Positions 1 to 6,600 are shown, counted from the first letter of the stretch. The stretch is DNA of 6,973 bases from UBA4615 sp044360485 (GCA_044360485.1 JBIKKG010000181.1:1-6973), one strand, 5' to 3'. The notes: generated by a model not told the origin, from the letters alone. Numbers and translations are program-made.

Positions 1-290
1 CACTCCGCTTCCAGTAGGAAGAATGCCTTCACTTTGCGGCGCAGGCTCACCTGCGGTAGCAGGTGAAGGCCACAGCCACAAACGCCCACCCCGCTTCCAG
101 TAGGAAGAATGCCTTCACTTTGCGGCGCAGGCTCACCTGCGGTAGCAGGTGAAGGCCGCAGCCACAAAGTGAAGGCCGCAGCCACAAACGTCCACTCAGC
201 TTCCAGTAGGAAGAATGCCTTCACTTTGCGGCGCAGGCTCACCTGCGGTAGCAGGCGAAGGCCGCAGCCAAAAAGTGAAGGCCGCGGGGC
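1..290. repeat. Three tandem copies of a hairpin-forming repeat
   Basis: Three near-identical units start at 1, 87 and 193. The first two units differ at only about two positions over the first 80 bases. Each unit carries the perfect inverted repeat CTTCC-AGTA-GGAAG (8-21 in copy 1) and the inverted repeat TCACCTGC-GGTA-GCAGGTGA (47-66 in copy 1; 133-152 in copy 2; 239-258 with one change in copy 3). Copy 2 contains an internal 20-bp tandem duplication (151-170 and 171-190), and copy 3 has a degenerate version. The array may extend left beyond the window. No protein is supported here: the only open frame through it overlaps the antisense of the neighbouring gene. It could be a REP-like or MITE-like intergenic element; the family is not recognised. 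Confidence 0.85.
111..176 (-). terminator. Long stem-loop in the 3' region of the Bug-protein gene
   Basis: The arms GCCTTCACTTTG (111-122) and CAAAGTGAAGGC (165-176) are perfectly complementary over 12 bp. Inside them CGGC (123-126) can pair with GCCG (155-158), and the 8-bp stem 133-140/145-152 closes a 4-base loop. Copy 3 forms an equivalent structure with 11-bp outer arms (217-227/272-282). The transcript of the minus-strand gene ending at 291 would meet the copy 3 structure first and then this one. There is no clear U-tract, so the hairpins may end transcription or protect the 3' end of the mRNA instead of acting as textbook intrinsic terminators. The structure is seen; the role is inferred. 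Confidence 0.45.
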
Positions 291-1394
291 TCAGTTTTCG
301 AGTTTGATGCCGGCCGCCCTCACTACCTTGCCGTTGCGAGCGATCTCGGCATTGAGGAAGGCCTGGGTTTCTTCGAGCGTTCCCCCGCCTGGAACGGTTC
401 CTGTGCTCTCCAGCTTTTGCCGAACTTCCGGCGAAGCCAGGATCTTGTTGATCTCGGTGTTGAGTCGTACGAGGATCTCGCGGGGGGTCCCTCTGGGCGC
501 CAGGACCATCGCCCAGGTGTTCGCCAGGAACGGCACGCCGCCCTCACTCATGGTGGGAATGTCCGGGTAGCCGACCAGCCGCTTTTCACTGGCCATCCCC
601 AGCGTTTTAATCCTGCCTGCCTTGATGTGCGGGTTCATGGTGACCGGCACATCAAAGAGCAGTTGGATCTGTCCGCCGATCAGGTCGGTCAATGCGGGCT
701 GTGTGCCTTTGTAGGGAATGAGTTGCATCTTCAGGCCATGGGTCAGCATGAACTGCTCCATTGCCAGATGTGCCGCCGCGCCGATGCCACTGGAGCCGAA
801 GTTGTACTTGCCTGGATTCGCCTTGACATGCGCCACCAACTCGGCCGAGTTGTTGGCCGGGAAGCTGTTGTTGGCCGTCAGGATGAGCGGTGCCACGCCC
901 GACAGTGCCACCGGCACGATGTCGTTGTTCACGTCGAAGGGCAGTTTGGCGTACAGGGAGGGATTAGCCGAATGCGCCGCAATCACGGTGGTGAGGGTGT
1001 AGCCGTCTGGTGCGGACTTGGCCATCAGATCCACACCGATGATGCTGTTTGCACCAGGCTTGTAATCGAAGATCACGGGCTGGCCTAAGGCACGGGACAA
1101 CGGTTCGCCCACAGCACGGGCCATGTTGTCGGTGTAACCGCCGGGCGTGTAGCCCACGATCATTCGGATCGGCTTGTTGGGCCAGGCGCTTTGCGCACGT
1201 GCCGAGCCCGTACCCAGCAGCGCCAACGCCGGTGCGGCCAGGGTGAGCCGCCTGCGCGCAGTCCAAATGCCGGGGTCGGTGTGTCCGGCATGACCGGAGC
1301 GGGACGCATTGTCCGACCGCAGGTCGGGACTGCTGGCAGCATGCTCAGATTCCATGGCGGCCAGTGAGCGGCCAACGGTGGGGCGTTTCGACAT
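291..1394 (-). CDS. Bug/TctC-family tripartite tricarboxylate transporter substrate-binding protein
   Basis: This 367-residue protein is a periplasmic solute receptor that captures a small carboxylate or related ligand. Hallmarks of the Bug family are visible: the first ligand loop GYTPGGYTDNMAR (81-93), GANSIIGVDLMAKSAPDGYTL (split around 114-134), IPYKGTQPALTDLIGGQ (226-242) and the C-terminal AAGIKLE. An export signal lies at 47-67: three arginines, a hydrophobic stretch, and an Ala-Arg-Ala site before Gln68. The RRRLTL pattern resembles a Tat signal. It is preceded by an unusually long polar stretch of about 46 residues. The start at 1394 is chosen because GGAGA sits 6 nt upstream; the only other nearby ATG (Met14, 1355) has no ribosome binding site. 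No TctA/TctB membrane partners are present in the window, so it is an orphan receptor here, which is common in Burkholderiales. The ligand cannot be assigned. It is divergent from the formate dehydrogenase genes. Confidence 0.93.
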   Translation of the reverse strand: MSKRPTVGRSLAAMESEHAASSPDLRSDNASRSGHAGHTDPGIWTARRRLTLAAPALALLGTGSARAQSAWPNKPIRMIVGYTPGGYTDNMARAVGEPLSRALGQPVIFDYKPGANSIIGVDLMAKSAPDGYTLTTVIAAHSANPSLYAKLPFDVNNDIVPVALSGVAPLILTANNSFPANNSAELVAHVKANPGKYNFGSSGIGAAAHLAMEQFMLTHGLKMQLIPYKGTQPALTDLIGGQIQLLFDVPVTMNPHIKAGRIKTLGMASEKRLVGYPDIPTMSEGGVPFLANTWAMVLAPRGTPREILVRLNTEINKILASPEVRQKLESTGTVPGGGTLEETQAFLNAEIARNGKVVRAAGIKLEN

Positions 1395-1400
1395 CGGGGG

Positions 1401-1405
1401 TCTCC
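1401..1405 (-). promoter_or_regulatory. Ribosome binding site of the Bug-protein gene
   Basis: On the minus strand GGAGA lies 6 nt before the ATG at 1394-1392. It decides the start codon and therefore the long N-terminal extension ahead of the export signal. Confidence 0.7.
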
Positions 1406-1462
1406 ATAACGGTCAAGGGGCGCTGCGCGCACCTCGCGATCTTAGCGTGGCAGGCAGCGCGC

Positions 1463-1476
1463 GCCATCTGGATGGC
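1463..1476. promoter_or_regulatory. 14-bp palindrome in the divergent intergenic region, possible operator
   Basis: GCCATC-TG-GATGGC is a perfect inverted repeat with 6-bp arms and a 2-bp centre. It sits near the middle of the 164-bp gap between the Bug-protein start (1394) and the formate dehydrogenase start (1559). A second, wider inverted repeat, GCGCTGC (1420-1426) and GCAGCGC (1454-1460), lies beside it. The position between two divergent genes suits a regulator binding site, but short palindromes arise by chance in GC-rich DNA and no regulator gene is adjacent. The palindrome is seen; operator function is inferred. Confidence 0.3.
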
Positions 1477-1546
1477 CTTGTATCCGACAGATTGTGATGT
1501 CCGCGCAAATTCCTGCGACTTGTGACGCTTGTGCCGGAAGGGACGA

Positions 1547-1552
1547 TACAGT
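1547..1552 (+). promoter_or_regulatory. Possible -10 element just upstream of the formate dehydrogenase operon
   Basis: TACAGT matches the sigma-70 -10 consensus at four of six positions and ends 6 nt before the ATG at 1559. Transcription would then begin at or next to the start codon. No good -35 lies at 16-18 bp; TTGTGA at 1520-1525 is 21 bp away. This is a weak call. Confidence 0.25.
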
Positions 1553-1558
1553 CCTGGC

Positions 1559-3256
1559 ATGGAACAGACTCTTCATTTCAAGCGGCCAGTGGGGCGTCCG
1601 AAGGGCCGCGCACTGGACGGCGCAGCGCTTGAGCGCGTGGCCGCATTGACCGCAGGCATGATCCTTTCGCGGGATCTGCTGATCGAGGCGTTGCATCGGA
1701 TTCAGGATGCCGAGGGGCATCTTTCCGTGGCAATGATTGCTGCGCTGGCGCATCACATGAAGCTCTCGCAGGCCGAGGTTTTCGAGGTGGCGACCTTCTA
1801 TCATCACTTTGATGTGCTGGCCGAAGGCGCCACGCCACCGCCCGCCTTGACCGTGCGCGTGTGCGATTCCCTCAGCTGTGCCATGCACGGCTCCGAAGCA
1901 CTGGCCGATGACCTGGCGCGCACCGTCTCGGCCGAGGTGCGGGTGCAGCGTGTGCCTTGCATCGGTCGGTGCGCGCAGGCGCCCGCAGTGGTCGTGGGGC
2001 AGCGGCCCGTCGAGCGCGCCACGACCGAGGCCGTGCAGGCCGCCATCAGCCAGCGTGCGTTTCAGGCCCCCGATTGCCAGGTGCCGACCGTGCGGCAGGC
2101 CGTGTCGGGCGGCGCTTACGCGCAACTGCTGCGATGCCTGCAGGGTGAACTCGATCGGGAGGCTGTCCTGGCCTCGATCGAGGCGGCCGGTCTGCGCGGT
2201 CTGGGCGGTGCCGGGTTTCCCACCGCGCGCAAATGGCGCACGGTCGCAGCGCAACCCGGCCCGCGACTGATGGCGATCAATGCCGATGAAGGCGAGCCGG
2301 GGACCTTCAAGGATCGGCACTGGTTCGAGAGCGCACCGCACCGCATTCTGGAGGGCATGCTGATTGGCGCCTGGGCCGTGGGGGCGCAGGGCTGCTACCT
2401 GTATTTGCGCGATGAGTATGCCTCGGTGCGTCAGATGCTCGAGCCACTGATGGCCGAACTGACCGACTGGCTTGCGCAGGTCTGGCGATCCCCTGAAGGC
2501 GCCTGCGCGCCGGCACTGCATCTGCGTCGCGGGGCTGGTTCGTATGTGTGCGGTGAAGAGTCGGCGATGATCGAATCCATCGAAGGCAAACGCGGATTGC
2601 CGCGCCTGCGTCCGCCCTATGTCGCGCAGGTCGGACTCTTCGGGCGTCCGACACTGGTCAATAACCCCGAGACACTGTACTGGGTGACTGCGGTGCTTGA
2701 GCAGGGCCCGCAGGCCTATGCCTCACAGGGCCGTCGCGGCCGCAGTGGTCTGCGCTCATTTTCGGTGTCCGGCCGTGTCCGTGAGCCCGGCGTCAAACTT
2801 GCCCCTGCCGGCATTAGCCTGCGCGAGTTGATCGATGAACACAGTGGCGGCATGGCAGAGGGCCATGTGCTCTACGGCTTTTTGCCAGGCGGTGCTTCGG
2901 GCGGCATCTTGCCGGCTTCGTTGGCCAACGAAGCGCTCGACTTCGATACGCTCGCTGCGTACGGTGCCTTCGTGGGGTCGTGTGCGGTGGTGGTGCTCTC
3001 GCAGCAGGATCAGGCACGCGACGCCGCCCGCAATCTGCTGCGATTTTTCCGTCAGGAGTCCTGTGGGCAGTGCACGCCCTGCCGGGTGGGCACGGCCAAG
3101 GCACATGACCTGATCGCCTCACCCCAATGGGATCAGCCGCTTCTGGCTGAACTGTCTCAGGTGATGCGGGATGCCTCGATTTGCGGTCTGGGGCAGGCCG
3201 CCTCCAATCCGATCGAATCGGTGCTGCGCTTTTTCCCCCATGAGGTGACGCGATGA
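1559..3256 (+). CDS. fdh1B: NAD-dependent formate dehydrogenase beta subunit (NuoE-NuoF fusion)
   Basis: This 565-residue protein is the diaphorase half of a cytoplasmic formate dehydrogenase: it takes electrons from the alpha subunit and reduces NAD+ at FMN. Residues 25-165 are a NuoE-like thioredoxin-fold [2Fe-2S] domain with ligands Cys102, Cys107, Cys134 and Cys138. Residues 185-560 are NuoF-like: GLRGLGGAGFPTARKW (211-226) and NADEGEPGTFKDR (241-253) for FMN/NADH binding, GAGSYVCGEES (326-336), and a [4Fe-4S] site at Cys502, Cys505, Cys508 and Cys542. FdsG and FdsB of Cupriavidus or Rhodobacter are separate proteins; the fusion matches the beta subunit of Methylorubrum extorquens FDH1. 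The ATG at 1559 is preferred; a TTG at 1529 would add 10 residues and has no ribosome binding site. The nearest purine-rich stretch, GGAAGGGA (1535-1542), lies 16 nt before the ATG. The stop overlaps the start of the alpha gene by 4 bp (ATGA). The assignment is firm; only the start is uncertain. Confidence 0.93.
   Translation: MEQTLHFKRPVGRPKGRALDGAALERVAALTAGMILSRDLLIEALHRIQDAEGHLSVAMIAALAHHMKLSQAEVFEVATFYHHFDVLAEGATPPPALTVRVCDSLSCAMHGSEALADDLARTVSAEVRVQRVPCIGRCAQAPAVVVGQRPVERATTEAVQAAISQRAFQAPDCQVPTVRQAVSGGAYAQLLRCLQGELDREAVLASIEAAGLRGLGGAGFPTARKWRTVAAQPGPRLMAINADEGEPGTFKDRHWFESAPHRILEGMLIGAWAVGAQGCYLYLRDEYASVRQMLEPLMAELTDWLAQVWRSPEGACAPALHLRRGAGSYVCGEESAMIESIEGKRGLPRLRPPYVAQVGLFGRPTLVNNPETLYWVTAVLEQGPQAYASQGRRGRSGLRSFSVSGRVREPGVKLAPAGISLRELIDEHSGGMAEGHVLYGFLPGGASGGILPASLANEALDFDTLAAYGAFVGSCAVVVLSQQDQARDAARNLLRFFRQESCGQCTPCRVGTAKAHDLIASPQWDQPLLAELSQVMRDASICGLGQAASNPIESVLRFFPHEVTR
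3242..3248 (+). promoter_or_regulatory. Ribosome binding site of the alpha-subunit gene, inside the beta-subunit gene
   Basis: GAGGTGA lies within the last codons of the beta subunit, 4 nt before the ATG at 3253. Together with the ATGA stop/start overlap it indicates translational coupling of the two subunits. Confidence 0.7.
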
Positions 3257-6000
3257 GTGCCGCAGCGATTGAGTTCACTCTTGACGGTCGTCCGATGCAG
3301 GCGGCGCCGGGTGAGTCGCTGCTGCAATGTGCGACCCGCCACGGTGTCGAGATCCCGCATCTGTGCTTCAAGGAGGGCTTGCGCGCGGACGGCAATTGCC
3401 GTGCATGCGTGGTCGAGATCGATGGTGAGCGGGTACTGGCCCCATCGTGCTGTCGAGCACCCACGCCCGGCATGCATGTGCAGGCCGACAGCCCGCGCGC
3501 GCGCGCCTCACAGCGCATGGTCCTTGAGCTGCTCATGGCTGACGTGCCGGCGCAGGCACAGCGTGCCGATTCCGAGTTGTTGCATTGGGCGGGTGCGCTG
3601 CAGCTGGAGCCCTCGCGATTCGCCCCGCGTGACCAAATCGTCCGCGACCTCTCCCATCCTGCGATGGCAGTCAACCTCGATGCCTGCATTCAGTGCGGGC
3701 GCTGCGCGCGCGCCTGTCGCGAGGAGCAGGTTAACGATGTCATCGGCATGGCCTGGCGCGGTGAGCATGCGGCGATCGTCTTTGATCAGGGTGATCCCAT
3801 GGGCGCGTCGAGTTGCGTCGCCTGCGGTGAATGCGTGCAAGCCTGCCCCACAGGGGCCTTGATGCCGAGAGAGGCCAGCGGACCGCGTGCAGGCCAAGTG
3901 GTGGACCCCCTCACTGTGGAGCGCAAGGTGGACACGCTGTGCCCGTTTTGCGGGGTGGGCTGTCAGGTGCAAGTGCAGGTGCGCGAGAACCGCGTCGCCT
4001 GGGTCGAGGGGCGTGATGGTCCGGCCAATCATGGCCGACTGTGCGTGAAAGGCCGATTCGGCTTCGATTACGCCAGCAGTGCGCAACGGCTGACGGTGCC
4101 CTGGATCCGACGAGATGGCGTCCCCAAGGAGCCCACATTCGGTCAGTTGCCGGCGGACTGGAGCGCCGTGTTTCGTGAGGCCACCTGGGAGGAGGCGCTC
4201 GAGCGCGCAGCCAGCGGACTCATTCGCATCCGCGACACCGCAGGCCCACAGGCGCTGGCCGGATTCGGTTCAGCCAAGGGCAGCAACGAAGAGGCCTACC
4301 TTTTTCAGAAGCTCGTGCGCACCGGGTTTGGCACCAACAACGTCGACCATTGCACGCGCTTGTGCCACGCGTCGTCGGTGGCGGCGTTGCTCGAAGGCAT
4401 CGGATCGGGCGCGGTGTCCAATCCGGTGGCCGATGTCATGCAGGCCGAGCTGATTTTCGTGATCGGCGCCAATCCCACGGTCAATCATCCGGTAGCCGCC
4501 ACCTGGATCAAGAATGCGGTCAAAGGCGGGGCCTCGCTGGTGATGGCCGACCCGCGACGCACGGACCTGGCTCGCCTGGCCGAACATGTTTTGCAATTCC
4601 GGGCGGACACCGATGTGGCCATGCTGCAGGCGATGCTGCACGTGATCATCGAAGAAGGTCTGGTGGACCGAACCTTCGTGGACACCCGTACCCAAGACTA
4701 TGCGGCACTCGCCGAGTCGGTGCGCCATGCCACGCCCGAAGCGATGGCACCGGTCTGCGGGATTGACGCACAGACTCTGCGAACCGTGGCGCGCCGCTTC
4801 GCCACTGCGCGCGCATCGATCATCCTCTGGGGCATGGGGGTGTCCCAGCATGTGCACGGCACCGACAACGCGCGCTGCCTGATTGCCCTCTCGCTGATCA
4901 CCGGTCAGATCGGTCGCCCCGGAACGGGTCTGCATCCGCTGCGCGGACAGAACAACGTGCAGGGCGCGTCCGACGCCGGCCTCATTCCCATGATGCTGCC
5001 TGACTATCACCGGGTGGATGATCCAAAGTCTGCGTTGAGAGCCGAAGCGGTCTGGGGCATGCCGATCGATCGGCAACCCGGTCTGACAGTGGTTGAAATC
5101 ATGCATGCAGCACTCGCTGGCACCATTCGCGGCCTGTACGTGATGGGCGAGAACCCGGCGATGTCCGACCCTGATCTGAATCATGCGCGCCAGGGACTGG
5201 CCCGACTCGACACGCTGGTGGTACAGGACATTTTTCCCACCGAGACCGCCTGGTTGGCCGATGTGGTGTTGCCCGCCTCGGCGTTCCCGGAGAAGACCGG
5301 CACCTTCACCAACACCGACCGACTGGTGCAACTGGGCCGGGCTGCGCTCGAGTCCCCCGGACAGGCGCGCCAGGACCTGTCAATCATTGTCGATCTCGCC
5401 CGCAGGCTGGGATTACCCTGGAGCTATGCCCATCCTTCCGAAGTGTTCGAGGAAATGCGCACGCTCATGCCTTCCATTGAGGGCATGAGCTGGGAGCGTC
5501 TGGAGCGCGAAGGCGCGGTCACCTATCCATGCCATGAGCCCGACGCGCCCGGCGAGTCTGTGGTGTTCACCGATCACTTCCCCACGGCAAGCGGGCGGGC
5601 AACGCTGGTGCCGGTCACACTGCGCACTGCCGATGAAACACCCGATGCGAGCTTTCCGTTCGTGCTGATCACCGGCCGACAACTCGAGCACTGGCACACC
5701 GGCACCATGACGCGACGGTCGGCCGTCTTGCATGCCACCGAGCCCGAAGCCACGGCGAGCCTGAATGGACGCGAGCTCTTGGCGCTGGATCTTGAGCCCG
5801 GCGGCATGCTCGCCATCCGTTCAAGGCGCGGGCAGATTGTGCTGCGGGCGCGTCGCGACGACGGGATCCCCGACGGCACGGTGTTCGTCCCCTTTGCCTA
5901 TGCGGAAGCGGCAGCGAATCTGCTTACCAATCCGGCCCTCGATCCGCAGGGCCGGATCCCGGAACTGAAGTACTGCGCGGTGGCCCTCGCTGCGGGGTAA
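3253..6000 (+). CDS. fdh1A: NAD-dependent formate dehydrogenase catalytic alpha subunit (Mo/W-bis-MGD)
   Basis: This 915-residue cytoplasmic subunit oxidises formate to CO2. Domains in order: a [2Fe-2S] ferredoxin domain (1-78; Cys38, Cys49, Cys52, Cys66 or 67); two ferredoxin-type [4Fe-4S] sites (Cys145/148/151/155 and Cys188/191/194/198, the second followed by Pro199); the molybdopterin oxidoreductase [4Fe-4S] site (Cys230/233/237/264) with Lys266; the catalytic domain; and a C-terminal dinucleotide-binding domain from about 800 (ITGRQLEHWHTGTMTRR). The active site is CTRLCHASS: Cys371, encoded by TGC at 4363-4365, replaces the selenocysteine of E. coli FdhF and is followed by His372. Arg564 in RGQNNVQGA probably matches FdhF Arg333. 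There is no cysteine between 67 and 145, so a NuoG-type His/Cys3 cluster cannot form. The protein is somewhat shorter at the N terminus than M. extorquens FDH1 alpha as I recall it. Whether the metal is Mo or W cannot be read from the sequence. No fdsC/fdhD-like or fdsD-like gene is adjacent. Confidence 0.95.
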   Translation: MSAAAIEFTLDGRPMQAAPGESLLQCATRHGVEIPHLCFKEGLRADGNCRACVVEIDGERVLAPSCCRAPTPGMHVQADSPRARASQRMVLELLMADVPAQAQRADSELLHWAGALQLEPSRFAPRDQIVRDLSHPAMAVNLDACIQCGRCARACREEQVNDVIGMAWRGEHAAIVFDQGDPMGASSCVACGECVQACPTGALMPREASGPRAGQVVDPLTVERKVDTLCPFCGVGCQVQVQVRENRVAWVEGRDGPANHGRLCVKGRFGFDYASSAQRLTVPWIRRDGVPKEPTFGQLPADWSAVFREATWEEALERAASGLIRIRDTAGPQALAGFGSAKGSNEEAYLFQKLVRTGFGTNNVDHCTRLCHASSVAALLEGIGSGAVSNPVADVMQAELIFVIGANPTVNHPVAATWIKNAVKGGASLVMADPRRTDLARLAEHVLQFRADTDVAMLQAMLHVIIEEGLVDRTFVDTRTQDYAALAESVRHATPEAMAPVCGIDAQTLRTVARRFATARASIILWGMGVSQHVHGTDNARCLIALSLITGQIGRPGTGLHPLRGQNNVQGASDAGLIPMMLPDYHRVDDPKSALRAEAVWGMPIDRQPGLTVVEIMHAALAGTIRGLYVMGENPAMSDPDLNHARQGLARLDTLVVQDIFPTETAWLADVVLPASAFPEKTGTFTNTDRLVQLGRAALESPGQARQDLSIIVDLARRLGLPWSYAHPSEVFEEMRTLMPSIEGMSWERLEREGAVTYPCHEPDAPGESVVFTDHFPTASGRATLVPVTLRTADETPDASFPFVLITGRQLEHWHTGTMTRRSAVLHATEPEATASLNGRELLALDLEPGGMLAIRSRRGQIVLRARRDDGIPDGTVFVPFAYAEAAANLLTNPALDPQGRIPELKYCAVALAAG

Positions 6001-6012
6001 AGGCGTCACGTC

Positions 6013-6037
6013 TGCTGCGCGATTGACTCGCGCAGCA
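6013..6037 (+). terminator. Hairpin after the formate dehydrogenase operon
   Basis: TGCTGCGCG (6013-6021) and CGCGCAGCA (6029-6037) are perfectly complementary over 9 bp around a 7-base loop, beginning 13 nt after the TAA of the alpha subunit. The following bases, TTCGTTAC, make only a poor T-tract, so termination may be incomplete or need Rho. The stem is directly visible; terminator function is likely from its position. Confidence 0.55.
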
Positions 6038-6048
6038 TTCGTTACACT
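6023..6048 (+). promoter_or_regulatory. Possible promoter for the VOC gene overlapping the terminator hairpin
   Basis: TTGACT (6023-6028, in the hairpin loop) matches a -35 at five of six positions. TACACT (6043-6048) matches a -10 at four of six. The spacer is only 14 bp, short of the usual 16-18, so the pair is doubtful; the -10 may act with another -35. It would produce a leader of about 45 nt before the ATG at 6100. Confidence 0.3.
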
Positions 6049-6099
6049 GGCGGCCTCGACCCTCCTGAACGGGTCGTTCGCACTCAGCTGGAGCGCTTC

Positions 6100-6531
6100 A
6101 TGTCTGCCTACGCCGTTGCTCAACCTTTTCACCTTGCCTTTCCGGTGCATGATTTGCAGGCAGCGCGCGCGTTCTATGGCGGACTGCTGGGCTGCCCCGA
6201 AGGCCGCAGTTCGCCCGAGTGGATCGATTTCAATCTGTACGGTCATCAGATCGTGGCCCATCTGGCGCCGGGTGAGGTCGGTCATCGGCACACCAGCGCA
6301 GTCGACGGAGACAACGTTCCGGTGCGCCACTTTGGCGTCGTGCTGGGCATGGCCGACTGGCAGAAGATGGCCGACACGCTGCGTGCGGCTGGCACGGCGT
6401 TTGTCATCGAGCCGCACATTCGGTTCAAGGGTGAAGTAGGCGAGCAGGCCACGATGTTTTTTCTGGACCCCTCGGGCAACGCGCTCGAATTCAAGGCATT
6501 TGCCGATCCCTCGCGCCTGTTCGCGAAGTAA
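6100..6531 (+). CDS. VOC-family protein (glyoxalase/extradiol dioxygenase fold)
   Basis: This 143-residue cytoplasmic protein has two beta-alpha-beta-beta-beta modules of the vicinal oxygen chelate fold. Module one begins FHLAFPVHDLQAARAFYGGLLGC (split, 10-32) and module two RHFGVVL (76-82). It ends with the family signature FFLDPSGNALEFKAF (120-134). Likely metal ligands are His11, His77 and Glu130, the usual VOC triad, so a metal-dependent activity is plausible. The family covers glyoxalases, ring-cleaving dioxygenases, epimerases and antibiotic-binding proteins, and nothing here fixes the substrate. The start is supported by GGAG at 6090-6093, 6 nt before the ATG. It lies 99 bp after the formate dehydrogenase stop, beyond a hairpin, and 69 bp before hemL with no terminator visible between, so cotranscription with hemL is possible. 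Confidence 0.88.
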   Translation: MSAYAVAQPFHLAFPVHDLQAARAFYGGLLGCPEGRSSPEWIDFNLYGHQIVAHLAPGEVGHRHTSAVDGDNVPVRHFGVVLGMADWQKMADTLRAAGTAFVIEPHIRFKGEVGEQATMFFLDPSGNALEFKAFADPSRLFAK

Positions 6532-6600
6532 GCTGCGCATCACACACACCACAGCAGGCGCGCGCCATCGAAGCGCCGCCGCATCAGGGAGAGCATCAGC

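Noticed and set aside
1..290. CRISPR array
   Set aside because: The units are 86-106 bp and adjoin directly without unique spacers of uniform length, and no cas gene is present.
109..570. Open frame of 153 codons on the plus strand across the repeats and the Bug gene
   Set aside because: It starts within repeat DNA, continues antisense to a clear Bug-family gene and resembles no recognisable protein; it is a by-product of high GC content.
1451..1470. Sigma-54 promoter (TGGC...GC) in the divergent region
   Set aside because: A TGGCA-like start is present but the TTGCA half at the right spacing is missing on both strands.
1442..2521. Long minus-strand open frame (359 codons) opposite the formate dehydrogenase beta subunit
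   Set aside because: It lies opposite a gene with intact FMN, NADH and iron-sulfur motifs. The translation is rich in His, Arg and Gly with no domain, as expected of an antisense shadow.
4363..4365. Possible selenocysteine at the formate dehydrogenase active site
   Set aside because: The codon is TGC (cysteine), not TGA, so no selenocysteine insertion is needed.
4270..5331. Long minus-strand open frame (353 codons) opposite the alpha subunit
   Set aside because: It is an antisense shadow of the conserved molybdopterin domain, with no motif or plausible translation start.
6557..6566. Palindrome GGCGCGCGCC between the VOC gene and hemL
   Set aside because: It is a low-complexity GC run of a kind common in this DNA; there is no loop or T-tract for a terminator and no reason to call an operator.
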